A DNA stretch of 64,000 bases from Bacteroidota bacterium (GCA_016708785.1 JADJFC010000014.1:186001-250000); one strand, 5' to 3'; positions 8,955 through 18,850 are shown, numbered from the stretch's first letter. Notes: generated by a model not told the origin, from the sequence alone. Numbers and translations are program-made.

Positions 8955-9992
8955 ATGCAACAAAAGATAGACACGCTGATCAACGAAATAGAAACATTCG
9001 CTGCTCAGACCAAAGAAGAAGTAGAGGGATTCCGAATAAAATATTTCGGAAAGAAGGGGGTATTGGCAGATCTTTTTGCTGAGATGAAAGGAATTGCTCC
9101 TGAAATGCGAAAAGACTTCGGCTTAATGGTCAATAGTCTGAAAGTAAAAGCAGAGGAGCGGTTAGAATCATTTCAGCAGATTTTAGAGAATGCAAGTGAT
9201 GCACAAAAACCAAAAGATCTTGATCTGACTCTTCCCGGGGAAGCGATAGGTTTAGGGTCTCGTCATCCTTTATCATTGGTAAGAAATGAGATTCTGAATA
9301 TTTTCAAGCGCATCGGATTTACAGTTGCTGACGGTCCGGAGATCGAAGATGATTGGCATAATTTCACAGCATTGAATTTTCCGGAGAATCATCCGGCGCG
9401 CGATATGCAGGATACATTTTTCATTTCACAGGAAGGAAGCACAGATTCAATTGCATTGCGTACGCATACTTCATCGATACAAGTACGTATCATGGAGCAA
9501 TCAAAATCTACACCACCGATTCGCATACTCGCACCCGGACGTGTTTATCGTAACGAAGCAATTTCAGCTCGCGCACATTGTTTCTTTCATCAGGTAGAAG
9601 GATTGTATATTGACGAAGGAGTTTCTTTCGCCGATCTTAAGCAAACGCTTTTATATTTTGCGCAAGAGATGTTTGGTTCAGATGCAAAGATCAGATTGCG
9701 TCCGAGTTATTTTCCATTCACAGAACCATCAGCAGAGATGGATGTAAGCTGTCAGATCTGCAAAGGCAAAGGCTGTAATGTTTGTAAATACACCGGCTGG
9801 TTAGAGATCATGGGTTGCGGAATGGTCGATCCAAACGTTTTAGAAAATTGCAAGATCGATTCCACAAAATACACCGGCTATGCATTCGGCATGGGCATTG
9901 AGCGTATTGCAATGTTGCGTTATGACGTGAAAGATTTGCGGTTGTTTTCGGAGAATGATGTGAGGTTTTTACGACAGTTTAAAAGCGAGTAA
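8955..9992 (+). CDS. pheS: Phenylalanyl-tRNA synthetase alpha subunit
   Basis: Catalytic subunit of the alpha2beta2 PheRS, charging tRNA-Phe. The 345-residue length is normal. An N-terminal coiled coil (residues 1-90) is followed by class II motifs: the catalytic domain start GSRHPLSLVRNEI, motif 2 region PGRVYRNEAISARAHCFFHQ, and motif 3 FGMGIERIAMLRY. A zinc-ribbon-like insertion CQICKGKGCNVCKYTGWLEI is present, as in many bacterial PheS. pheT is not adjacent. Confidence 0.98.
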   Translation: MQQKIDTLINEIETFAAQTKEEVEGFRIKYFGKKGVLADLFAEMKGIAPEMRKDFGLMVNSLKVKAEERLESFQQILENASDAQKPKDLDLTLPGEAIGLGSRHPLSLVRNEILNIFKRIGFTVADGPEIEDDWHNFTALNFPENHPARDMQDTFFISQEGSTDSIALRTHTSSIQVRIMEQSKSTPPIRILAPGRVYRNEAISARAHCFFHQVEGLYIDEGVSFADLKQTLLYFAQEMFGSDAKIRLRPSYFPFTEPSAEMDVSCQICKGKGCNVCKYTGWLEIMGCGMVDPNVLENCKIDSTKYTGYAFGMGIERIAMLRYDVKDLRLFSENDVRFLRQFKSE

Positions 9993-10092
9993 TTTTAATT
10001 AATAATGAAAAATTAATAATGGGTGACATTGAAAGCAGCATCCGTTTATTTAAATCACTATAATCTTATTTCCATTTTAAAAAATAGTATTT

Positions 10093-10854
10093 ATGCTAAA
10101 ATTTTTGTTGTTGCTCTTTTGTCCGGCAATTTTATTTGCACAGAAAACAAGGATTGTTTCAAAAAGCATTGACAGTACAGGAATAAAACAAGTTTATTCA
10201 ATTCTTGATTTCACTTCTTATCAATCACAAGGAAAATTTGTTTCTGATAAAGACTCTTTTCCGGAAGTAATGCATGGCAAATTTCAAGCTTTCAATAATG
10301 ACACCCTATTGGTTGAAGGTTATTATAAATTTGGAATGAAAGACAGTATTTGGAAAGAGTATGATAATATAAATAGAAACTTATCAGGAAGTGGGCTCTA
10401 TTATTACGATTTAAAAGATGACTGGTGGGTGTATTATAATTTAATGGGAAAAGCTATAAAGAAGTACAATCATAACAGCAAGGAGACTATCATACTCGAT
10501 TCTTTACTTTATAATGAGTATGAAGACGGGGAGATCTTCCAATTTGTTGAAATACCTCCACGATTTATTGGTGGCGAAAATGAATTGATGCGTTTTTTAG
10601 GGACAAATATTCACTATCCAAATTACGCCAAAGAAAGAAATATCCAAGGCAGAGTATACATTACTTTTGTCATCGATAAAACAGGCACAGTAAAGAATGC
10701 AAAAGTTCTCCAAGGAATCGGTGGTGGTTGTGATGAAGAAGCATTGAGAGTTGTAAATCTGATGAGTAAAAACATGTGGGTTCCGGGATATCAAAATGGT
10801 CAAGCTGTTCTTGTAAAATATAATATGCCAGTTGTTTTTTCTTTAAAAAACTAG
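10093..10854 (+). CDS. MORN-like repeat protein with TonB C-terminal domain
   Basis: A 253-residue secreted protein (signal peptide MLKFLLLLFCPAILFAQ). The middle holds MORN/YwqK-like units (VEGYYKFGMKDSIWKEYD, GLYYYDLKDDWWVYYN). The last 90 residues form a TonB C-terminal domain (NIQGRVYITFVIDKTGTVKN, GIGGGCDEEALRVV). It lacks the long Pro-rich linker of true TonB, so energy transduction is doubtful; such periplasmic TonB-C proteins are common in Bacteroidota. A paralogue begins 2 bases after its stop. Confidence 0.8.
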   Translation: MLKFLLLLFCPAILFAQKTRIVSKSIDSTGIKQVYSILDFTSYQSQGKFVSDKDSFPEVMHGKFQAFNNDTLLVEGYYKFGMKDSIWKEYDNINRNLSGSGLYYYDLKDDWWVYYNLMGKAIKKYNHNSKETIILDSLLYNEYEDGEIFQFVEIPPRFIGGENELMRFLGTNIHYPNYAKERNIQGRVYITFVIDKTGTVKNAKVLQGIGGGCDEEALRVVNLMSKNMWVPGYQNGQAVLVKYNMPVVFSLKN

Positions 10855-10855
10855 A

Positions 10856-11622
10856 ATGATGAAACTTATTCTAAATAAACAAATAACCAAAATTGTCATT
10901 TTAATCTTATTTCTTTTTAGCAATTCGCTATTGGGGCAAAAAACAGTTTTGAAAACTATTAATCATGCGAACAATAAAAGCAAAGAAGTTTTTCATGTTT
11001 CTATGAATGATGAATCAATAAAAATTGGTCCGTACCGTTATCAAGATTCGATTGGAAACATCCTATTAAGTGGAAGTTATTGGATGAATCAAAAGATAGT
11101 ATTTGGACGGGGTTCGCTCCAGATGGGAAAACAATTCAATATCGTGGGGCTTACAAACGAGGGATGCCTGTTGATGAATGGAAATACTTTAATGCAGGTA
11201 AATTAGCAATGGTATACGATTTTTCGAAAAATGAATTAGTCTCATTTAATTCGAATGACTCACTTATAAGTGCATTTTCAATAAATGTAAATGGACAAGA
11301 TACAATAAAGACACCAATTGATCATCCTGCAATGTATATTGGAGGAGACTATTATTTATTAGAATATTTGAAAACAAATATTGAATACCCGTTCTACGCG
11401 CGTGAGAATAATATCCAAGGAAATATTTATATCGGATTTACTGTCGACAGCACAGGGACGGCAATAAACCACCGAGTTTTACGGGAGATCGGCGGTGGCT
11501 GCGATCAAGAAGCAATGTTAGTTGTAAGAGAGACAACTAACAACTGGATTCCCGCAATTTCAAATGGCAAACCGGTTAATTCATATTTGACGGTTCCTGT
11601 TTCGTTTCGTATGGCGAAATGA
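10856..11622 (+). pseudogene. Second MORN/TonB-C protein (frameshifted paralogue)
   Basis: Tandem paralogue of the preceding gene. Frame 10856-11206 encodes a signal peptide and start; frame 11080-11622 encodes the MORN-like part (SKDSIWTGFAPDGKTIQYRG) and the TonB-C domain (NNIQGNIYIGFTVDSTGTAI, IGGGCDQEAMLVV). Adding one G near 11081 (SYWDESKD instead of SYWMNQKD) fuses the frames into about 255 residues, nearly the length of its neighbour. A sequence error or young pseudogene is likely. Confidence 0.75.
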
Positions 11623-11663
11623 TATGTGCAATGAAAATGTGTTTCTAGTGAAGGTGTTCGCCG

Positions 11664-11728
11664 TGCAGGATAATAGCCGTGCAGGATTTATAATCCTGCA
11701 CCCCCGTGCTGCGGATTTTTAATCCGCC
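11664..11728 (+). repeat. REP-like repeat, left of RAYT
   Basis: A 65-base element made of two short palindromes (GCAGGATTTATAATCCTGC and GCGGATTTTTAATCCGC) joined by ACCCCCGTGCT. It is an exact reverse complement of 12410-12474 on the other side of the transposase gene. Confidence 0.88.
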
Positions 11729-11828
11729 AATAAATTTTCATATTATAAGAAGTTGAATTTATTGCGGAACATCTCTCATCCTATTTCCCACCTTATTTCA
11801 TAATCCAATCTTTGCAAAAAGATAAATT

Positions 11829-12410
11829 ATGAAAAGAAATATAAAAGACGACAAATCTTATTTTCTGACAATGACAACTATTCAATGGATAGATTTTTTT
11901 ACCAGACCGAATTTGAAAAATGTAATCGTTGACTCTTTGAATTATGCAGTTGAAAACAAAGGCTTGAATATTTTTGCGTGGGTGCTAATGTCTAACCATC
12001 TTCATCTATTGGCAAACACACATGATAATGTCAAGCTCTCCGATGTTGTTCGTGATTTTAAAAAATTCACTTGTAAAAAAATCGTAGATGAAATCATAAC
12101 TCAAAAAGACAGTAGAAGAGATTGGCTTATCGACAAAATAGAATTTAATGCAAGGATATCACCAAAAAATGAAATGTTTAAAGTGTGGCAAGATGGAAAT
12201 CATGCAATTGAAATTTACTCAGAAGATTTTACTTGGCAGAAATTAAATTATATTCATCAGAATCCAGTGAGGGCACAAATTGTAGAAAAGGAAGAAGATT
12301 ATCTACATAGTTCTGCTAGGAATTATCATGGTATTCCCGGGTTGGTGAAGGTTGAGTGCTTGACGCCACCTGTGATGCATTTGGGGAAACCGGGGTTCTT
12401 TAGAGTTTAG
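11829..12410 (+). mobile_element. REP-associated tyrosine transposase (RAYT, IS200-like)
   Basis: A 193-residue Y1 HUH-type nuclease related to IS200/IS605 TnpA. The HUH motif is in MSNHLHLLAN, and the family hallmark around the catalytic Tyr is KLNYIHQNPVRAQIV, followed by DYLHSSARNYHG. These enzymes cleave single-stranded REP hairpins and are thought to spread REP sequences. The gene sits between two perfect 65-base inverted REP-like repeats, and its stop codon overlaps the right copy by one base. No second transposon gene is present. It appears intact. Confidence 0.93.
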
Positions 12411-12474
12411 GCGGATTAAAAATCCGCAGCACGGGGGTGCAGGATTATAAATCCTGCACGGCTATTATCCTGCA
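12410..12474 (-). repeat. REP-like repeat, right of RAYT
   Basis: Exact reverse complement of 11664-11728 over 65 bases. It starts at the last base of the transposase stop codon and ends just before the convergent PurF-like gene. Confidence 0.88.
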
Positions 12475-12498
12475 GGTCTACCCACACACACACTGAAT

Positions 12499-14285
12499 TT
12501 AATACGCGCGTTCGTTGATCCCTTCAATATAATTCACAAAAGCCTTACATACGACGCGGTTACCGCCGGGTGTTGGATAGTTGCCTGAGAAATACCAATC
12601 GCCACGGTGATTAGGACATGCAGAATGAAGGTCTTCGATGCTTTGGAAAATGATCTGGAGGTCGGCTTGTAGGTCCGATGGACGAACAAGTTCCGCTATT
12701 TTATTACTGATCTGTTCTGCGGTGAATGGCTGATAGATCATCCGAACATAATTTTTCATTTCGTTGCCACCCATACTTAATTGCTCTTTGCAACGTGCAT
12801 AGGTTTCGTCGATGATATGTTCGAGATTATTTTCTTCCAGCAATTGTATAGCTGCACGGAATGCGATCAAGTCGCCGATCTTTGCCATGTCAATTCCATA
12901 GCAATCCGGATAACGAATTTGTGGAGCAGAACTTACAACAACTATTTTCTTCGGACCAAGTCTGTCGAGCATTCGAAGAATAGAATTCTTCAAAGTAGTT
13001 CCGCGAACGATCGAGTCGTCAATTACAACTAGGTTATCAATTCCTTTACGGATTGTTCCGTATGTAATATCATAAACGTGTGTAACCAGATCGCTACGTT
13101 CATCATCGTTGGTAATGAAGGTGCGAAGTTTTGCATCTTTGATAGCAATCTTCTCCGCACGTGGACGAATGGAAAGGATCTCCATTAATTTTTCATCGGT
13201 AAGATCATTGCCAAGCGCTTTTATCTTTCGCTTTTTTACATCACGCAAGTAATCTTCCATTCCGTGAAGCATTCCATAAAAAGCAACTTCAGCTGTATTA
13301 GGGATGAATGATAAAACTGTATTCCGAAGGTCGTAGTCGACTGATTGTAATGTCGACTGACACAACAAACGACCCAACTCTTTTCTTTCTTTATAAATAT
13401 CTACGTCGCTTCCCCGAGAAAAATAAATTCTTTCGAATGAACAACTCAGTTTTTGCGTCGGTTCATTGATCAACTCCTCACCTACTTTCCCGTTCTTACG
13501 CATGATCAATGCATGGCCGGGTTTTATTTCCTGAACAGATTCAACAGGCACATTAAATGCAGTCATGATTGCAGGACGCTCACTTGCAACAACTACAATC
13601 TCTTCATCGCGATAATAAAATGCCGGACGAATTCCTGCAGGATCTCGCAACACAAATGCATCACCATGTCCGAACATTCCGGCTATTGCATAACCACCAT
13701 CCCAGCGATGTGATGAGTTTTTTAAAATTTTAGCAATATCAATGTGCGAAGCAATAAGTGGTGAAATTTCTTCCTTGCTATTTCCAAGCTTTTTGAATTT
13801 GGCATACTGCACTTCATTTTCTTCATCGAGAAAATGTCCGATGTTTTCCATTACAGTAACAGTATCTGCTTTTTCTTTTGGATGCTGACCAATGCGAATC
13901 AGATCTTGAAAAAGTTCGTCGACATCCCTAACCAAAGTTCACCGGTAAAAGCGACATTTTTTTTCAGCCATTCAGGATCCGATAAATGTTCGGGATTTTC
14001 TTTCCCAACCTCTTCGAACTTGGCTTGCATTCTTCCGAAAATATCTTTGATCGCCTGTTTATCATTACTCCGATAACGACTGATGTATCTTGTTCCCGGG
14101 AGGACATCGAATTTGATGTTAGCAACGCCGGCGCCATCTTGTCCACGATTGTGTTGCTTTTCCATCATCAGATACAGCTTATTCATTGCATAAAAAGCCG
14201 TTCCGTATTTTTCCTGATAATATGAAAGTGGCTTAAGAAGCCGAATCATAGCGATTCCGCACTCGTGATGAAGGAAGTCAGACAT
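12499..14285 (-). pseudogene. PurF-like class II glutamine amidotransferase / phosphoribosyltransferase (internal deletion)
   Basis: Long Bacteroidota PurF-like protein. The N-terminal frame (13899-14285) has the Ntn glutaminase nucleophile in HHECGIAMIRLL and QHNRGQDGAGVANI. The downstream frame (12499-13935) has DELFQDLIRIGQHPKEKADT, RWDGGYAIAGMFGHGDAFV, ACSFERIYFSRG-like sequence (SCSFERIYFSRGSD) and the PRPP loop VVIDDSIVRGTT. Between GELWLG and VDELF (junction 13924-13931) the expected glutaminase block, with the HVRYGTFG motif and the LRQNNW and AGNFN segments, is missing: about 40 codons plus a frame change. As assembled it cannot use glutamine. The -7 element is 4 bases before the ATG. 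Confidence 0.85.
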
Positions 14286-14289
14286 GGTG

Positions 14290-14297
14290 CAAAGATA
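14290..14297 (-). promoter_or_regulatory. -7 promoter element of the PurF-like gene
   Basis: Minus strand TATCTTTG ends four bases (CACC) before the ATG at 14283-14285, fitting TAnnTTTG and a leaderless start. Confidence 0.5.
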
Positions 14298-14332
14298 CGG
14301 TTTTCAGAAGGAAATAAATAATTCAAAAGTCA

Positions 14333-14352
14333 ATCCTGATAGCTATCGGGAT
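14333..14352. repeat. Palindrome ATCCTGATAGCTATCGGGAT
   Basis: Near-perfect 20-base palindrome in the gap between the PurF-like gene and the two-component genes. A perfect version (ATCCCGATAGCTATCGGGAT) is at 37913-37932. No function can be deduced. Confidence 0.55.
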
Positions 14353-14495
14353 CAAAAATCAAAAATGAGTTGAACATCCTCTCGTTTTAATTGGTAATTG
14401 CGCAAAATTTTAGCAATTAATGAATTTTAAGGTAAAAAACGGATAGGCTATTAACGTTCGAATCACAAATTACGATTCACAAATTACGATTTCTA

Positions 14496-15794
14496 CTATC
14501 CAACCTGATACTCCTCCTCCTGATCGATCAAATTCGCGACAGGAATTGTTATACTGAAAACATGATGATCAGCTTTGTATTCATACTTGATCTTGGCGCC
14601 AATGTGGTCGATGATCTTTCTGACAATTGCCAAACCGAGTCCGATGCTATCGGGCGACTCTCCTTTTTTGAAACGATCAAACACTTCATCAGGTGAAAGA
14701 ACAGGTGGATGACCACTATTTGCAATTTCAAATTTATCTTTTGTAAATGTTACAAATAGATCTCCATTTTCAAGATTGTATTTAATGGCGTTAGAGAGCA
14801 GGTTGGTAAGAAGAATGTCAGCGAGATGAGGATTCATTCTAACTAGCAATTTATCATCTATATCCTGATGTAATTGTATATTCTTCGATGAAATAAAAAG
14901 TTCAAGATCCTCCAACTGTTTCCTTAGTAATTTCCCCATTTGTAAAAGTTGCAATCCTGCATACTGATCGTTATCGATTCTTGTCAGCATGATCAATCCT
15001 TTATTCATCTTCGACAAACGATTCACAGAATCCAGCGTGCTCAAGATCTGATTGAGTTGCGTTTCATTCAATTCACTTTGCAAAAGCAACTCGAGTTTAG
15101 AACGAATAATTGCCAATGGAGTTTGTGTTTCATGCGACATATTCTCTGTAAACTCGCGGAGGTTCTTATAGTCACGTGTAACTTTGTCTGTCAGTTTAGA
15201 AAGTTCTGCATTCAATGCATTGAATTCATCTACCTGACTTCTTTGGAACATTGTATTTCCTCCTTTTTGCAAGTCGAATGTTTTAAGCACATTTAATGCC
15301 CTGTAAAAAGGATTCCAGATCTTACTGGAGAACCATCTGTTCAAAAAATAAAAACAAGCAATGATATCAAGTGCAACTAATAACAATGTTGCAAGAATGC
15401 CCTCTGCAAGTTGTTCTGTTTCTGTAAGTCTGCGTGCTAACTTTATTCGGTAACTTTTACCATCCACTAACTGTTCATAGGTCATCATACGATAAGGAAC
15501 TTTTCCTTTCTCATATAGATCATAGATCGTAGTATCAATCATGATCACTCGAAATGAAGTGAACTTAGGTATAGGTTCAATTTCTATTCTGTCGCCAAAT
15601 ATCAAATGGAGATTTTGTAATCCTTTTTGATGCTCCAATTGTTTTGCAATTTCACTCTTCTCAAAAAGCATATGTTCTGAGATCTCATTATCTACCAAAT
15701 ACAAAACACGATAAGCAAGAAAAGCACTGCTCACCAACAGGAGAACCAGGGCGATTGCAATGTAATATCGGTTTGTAAGGTTGAGTAGTTTCAT
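14496..15794 (-). CDS. Sensor histidine kinase
   Basis: A 432-residue membrane kinase. TM1 is near residues 11-33, a short periplasmic sensor region runs to about residue 130, and TM2 is near 131-155. The dimerisation box FTENMSHETQTPLAIIRSKL contains the phospho-His, and the ATPase domain has N box LLTNLLSNAIKYN and G box IGLGLAIVRKII. The His box with Gln after Glu-Thr (HETQTP) is typical for the Bacteroidota RprX-like group. Its start overlaps the response regulator stop by 4 bases, so the two are co-translated partners. The signal is unknown. Confidence 0.93.
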   Translation of the reverse strand: MKLLNLTNRYYIAIALVLLLVSSAFLAYRVLYLVDNEISEHMLFEKSEIAKQLEHQKGLQNLHLIFGDRIEIEPIPKFTSFRVIMIDTTIYDLYEKGKVPYRMMTYEQLVDGKSYRIKLARRLTETEQLAEGILATLLLVALDIIACFYFLNRWFSSKIWNPFYRALNVLKTFDLQKGGNTMFQRSQVDEFNALNAELSKLTDKVTRDYKNLREFTENMSHETQTPLAIIRSKLELLLQSELNETQLNQILSTLDSVNRLSKMNKGLIMLTRIDNDQYAGLQLLQMGKLLRKQLEDLELFISSKNIQLHQDIDDKLLVRMNPHLADILLTNLLSNAIKYNLENGDLFVTFTKDKFEIANSGHPPVLSPDEVFDRFKKGESPDSIGLGLAIVRKIIDHIGAKIKYEYKADHHVFSITIPVANLIDQEEEYQVG

Positions 15795-16468
15795 TCAGAT
15801 GACAATTTATATCCTACACCGTAGATCGACTTCAGATAATCGTGTGCTCCGTTGTCTGTCATTTTCTTTCGTAGATTTTTAATGTGGCTATAAATAAAAT
15901 CAAAAGAATCAGCCATATCGGCATGATCACCCCATAAGTGTTCAGCGATAGATTCTTTCGTCAAAACTTTATTCTGGTTACTTAAAAAGTAAAGTAAAAG
16001 TTCGTGCTCTTTTTTAGTGAGTGAAATGAGTTTATCTTTTACGTACATCATCATTTCATCAGGAACAACACGAATCTCATTGAAGAGAATTTCATTCTTG
16101 CCTTGAAAAGCTCTGCGGCGAACGACCGATTTTATACGAGCAACTAATTCCGGCATGTAGAATGGCTTGGTGACATAATCATCAGCACCGAAATTTAGGC
16201 CCACCAAACGATCGTCGAGAGAATTCTTCGCCGAAAGAATTACTATGCCCGTTTGTTTTTGTTTTTGTTGAAGGATATTGATCACTTTCAATCCGCTACC
16301 ATCGGGCAAACCAATGTCAAGCACAACACAATCATATTCATACAGGTCAGCCTTTTCGCTGGCTTCAGCCAATGTTTCAGCCTTTTCGCAGATCATCCCA
16401 GATTCTTTCAAGAATGTCAGCATTGAATCCAATAATTGTTTTTCGTCTTCGACTATGAGAATCTTCAT
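15791..16468 (-). CDS. OmpR/PhoB-family response regulator
   Basis: A 225-residue regulator paired with the kinase. Receiver domain: acidic pocket in ILIVEDEKQLL, phospho-acceptor Asp in VVLDIGLPDGSGL, and switch Lys in GADDYVTKPFYMPEL. The C-terminal winged helix (about residues 128-222) has LTKKEHELLLYFLSNQNKVL and YSHIKNLRKKM. It is the promoter-proximal gene of the pair and is divergent from the CxxCH module at 16.7-18.8 kb, which is a candidate target only by position. Confidence 0.95.
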   Translation of the reverse strand: MKILIVEDEKQLLDSMLTFLKESGMICEKAETLAEASEKADLYEYDCVVLDIGLPDGSGLKVINILQQKQKQTGIVILSAKNSLDDRLVGLNFGADDYVTKPFYMPELVARIKSVVRRRAFQGKNEILFNEIRVVPDEMMMYVKDKLISLTKKEHELLLYFLSNQNKVLTKESIAEHLWGDHADMADSFDFIYSHIKNLRKKMTDNGAHDYLKSIYGVGYKLSSE

Positions 16469-16670
16469 GTTAAATATATAAATGATAATTTCAAATTAAT
16501 TAGTTTTGGAATTCTATAAAATTCAAACTTTTACAGCTGGTCCACTGCGCAAAAGTAAACTATGGCCGGTCAGTTCGCTACTAATTTACAAAAAAGTTAG
16601 ATTCAGTTCAGAATTCATCCAGAATCAAAGTCTATGTTTGAAAACTAATTCACCTACCTACTTCTAAAAA

Positions 16671-17520
16671 ATGAAAAAACTCGTCTTAATTATAGTTGCT
16701 TGCAGTGCCATATTCCTCTCGCTAACCGCAGAAAATATGGATGACAATGGTAAAGCAGGATTTACCGGAGCACCGGGTGAACTTGACTGTACTGATTGTC
16801 ACGATACTTATGCTCTCAATTCCGGTGGGGGCACTGTTACTTTGACTTCTACAAATATGACCGGGTGGATGTATGACCCTGGCGTTACTTATCATATGAT
16901 TGCAACTGTTTCAAGAAGCCAAAACTCTTTGTTCGGTATTTGCGTTGAGGCCTTGTTGCCGACGAATGCAAATGCAGGAACACTAGTAATTACAAATTCC
17001 ACATTAACACAAATCAAGACAAAAACCGTAACCGGGGTAAGCAGAAGAAGTGTTGTTCATAAACTAGATGCAGGACAAGGAACAGGTTCATTCTCTTTCG
17101 AATTTGATTGGACGGCACCGGCAACAAATGCAGGGGACGTTACATTTTATTTCGCAGGAAATGCCACTGATGCAAATGGGGATGAATTCGGAGATTATGT
17201 TTATAATAGCAGCCAAGGTTGTTTCTTATAATCTAAATAACAGTATTTCTGAATTGAAAAATAACGGCGACATTTCAATCTATCCAATGCCAATACAAGA
17301 TCAATTTACTGTGAATTATGATTTAAACTCAACAGGAGCAGTAAACATTAATTTGTATACAATGCAAGGTGCGCTTGTTTCAAACTTGACTTCCAAGGTA
17401 ATGACTTCAGGAAAGCATTCTGATAAATTCTATCTGCCGACTCAATTAAGCGCAGGAAATTATATTTTGAGTATTGAATCAAAATCAGGAATCAGTTCAA
17501 GAAAAATATTGATCAAATGA
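16671..17520 (+). pseudogene. T9SS-exported CxxCH / choice-of-anchor V protein (frameshifted)
   Basis: Frames 16671-17231 and 17068-17520 form one secreted protein of about 282 residues. After the signal peptide comes a c-type heme motif in a Reeler/choice-of-anchor V-like context (APGELDCTDCHDTYALNSGG), then a beta-sandwich ending FEFDWTAPATNAGDVTFYF. A T9SS type A sorting domain follows (ISIYPMPIQDQFTVNYDL, LSAGNYILSIES, SRKILIK). Removing one C near 17214 (NSSKVVSYN instead of NSSQGCFL) joins the frames. The signature suggests a surface-exposed, heme-binding protein; redox function is inferred. Confidence 0.78.
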
Positions 17521-17917
17521 AAAAAATATTGCTACTGCTAAGTGTTGCCGGTTTGATTACTTCGTGTGCCAATGACAATCTTGAGGAATTACATCCCGAG
17601 GTTCCACAATGTGACACAACAGGAGTTTTTCCTTTGCGAATGATATTACACCAATCATGAATCTGCATTGCGGTACAGATAATGTAGGTTGCCATATTAA
17701 TTCATCGGCGGATGGCGGATGTGGATTGGCGAATTATACAGACATGATGGATTATCTTGTATCGCCGGCAAAAGACACTAAGTTCATAAAGACAGTAACC
17801 CATGACCCTACTTTGAGTACGTCTTTGTATATGCCTCAAGGTACAACAGAAAAAATCGACGACTGCAGCATACAAAAAATTCAAGCATGGATCGGTCGTG
17901 GTAAACCAAATAACTAA
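17517..17917 (+). pseudogene. Cytochrome c-like lipoprotein (frameshifted)
   Basis: Starts at an ATG overlapping the previous stop (ATGA), so it is translationally coupled. The first frame encodes a lipoprotein signal (LLLLSVAGLITSCANDN) and stops at about 17659. The second frame, 17657-17917, carries NLHCGTDNVGCHINSS, a CxxxxxGCH heme-type motif, LYMPQGTTEKIDDC and a final IQAWIGRGKPNN. Adding one T to the T-run near 17626-17630 (GVFSFANDITPIMNLHC) unites them into about 133 residues. This matches small periplasmic or outer-membrane mono-heme proteins of Bacteroidota; heme binding is not proven. Confidence 0.72.
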
Positions 17918-17931
17918 TAATTCAACAGAAC

Positions 17932-18828
17932 GTGAAAAAATATTTCCTTCTAATTACATTAATTGCATCGGTAACTTTTGTTAACGGTCAGGATCTATTA
18001 AGTGGAATTGAACCGGAAGCCACTGAAGATTTTTCAATTGCAACATTTAAATCAACCAGGTTGATTAATATGCACACAATTGAAACAACAGGACCTCGTA
18101 CACTTGACTTTAGAATTTCTCACCGGTTTGGTGCTATTAATTCAGGAGCTAATAGTATGTATGGTTTGGATGGTCCGGCAAGTATCCGACTCGGACTAGA
18201 ATACAGTCCTGATGGCCGTTTTATGTTTGGTATCGGACGAAGTTCGTTAGACAAACTTGTTGACGGCTTTCTAAAATATAAACTTTTACGTCAGAAAACT
18301 GATAATAGCATGCCTATAAGTTTGACACTATTGGCATGCGCATATTATACAACGTTGAATGATCCAAATAAAGAAGCCAATGGTTATGATAAATACGAAT
18401 ATACTTCTTCACGTTTTTCATATTGTTATGAATTAATGTTTGCAAGAAAATTCACTCCAAGTTTCTCATTACAGGTTGCGCCATGGTTTGTTCACTACAA
18501 TCTGGTTGACAACATTACAGATAAGAATGACGTTTATGGTCTCTCCGGATTATTTCGTTTGAAGTTCACAAAGCGTGCAGCAATTACTGTTGAATACGGT
18601 TATCGTATGAATGATTATACAGCAGCAAAAACCGGATCAGCAGACGATCCTTATCACAATACCTTTTCTGTCGGTTATGAATTAGAAACCGGAGGCCACG
18701 TATTCCAGATTCACCTTACGAATAGTGTCGGGATGACTGAGAATCAATTTTTCCCACACACAGAATCTGAATGGAACGATGCAGGGATTCGTTTAGGGTT
18801 TAATATTTCGAGAGTGTTTACGCTCTAA
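17932..18828 (+). CDS. DUF5777-like beta-barrel protein
   Basis: A 298-residue outer-membrane barrel with a signal peptide (MKKYFLLITLIASVTFVNGQ) and a GTG start. The N-terminal plug-like segment ATFKSTRLINMHTIETTGPR followed by LDFRISHRFGAINSG is characteristic of DUF5777. Many alternating aromatic strands follow, ending NISRVFTL. It is the third gene of a co-oriented run with the CxxCH protein and the heme-motif lipoprotein, suggesting a barrel that works with surface redox or heme proteins. A terminator follows at 18851. Confidence 0.85.
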   Translation: MKKYFLLITLIASVTFVNGQDLLSGIEPEATEDFSIATFKSTRLINMHTIETTGPRTLDFRISHRFGAINSGANSMYGLDGPASIRLGLEYSPDGRFMFGIGRSSLDKLVDGFLKYKLLRQKTDNSMPISLTLLACAYYTTLNDPNKEANGYDKYEYTSSRFSYCYELMFARKFTPSFSLQVAPWFVHYNLVDNITDKNDVYGLSGLFRLKFTKRAAITVEYGYRMNDYTAAKTGSADDPYHNTFSVGYELETGGHVFQIHLTNSVGMTENQFFPHTESEWNDAGIRLGFNISRVFTL

Positions 18829-18850
18829 GAAAATATAAAAAAGTTGATGA

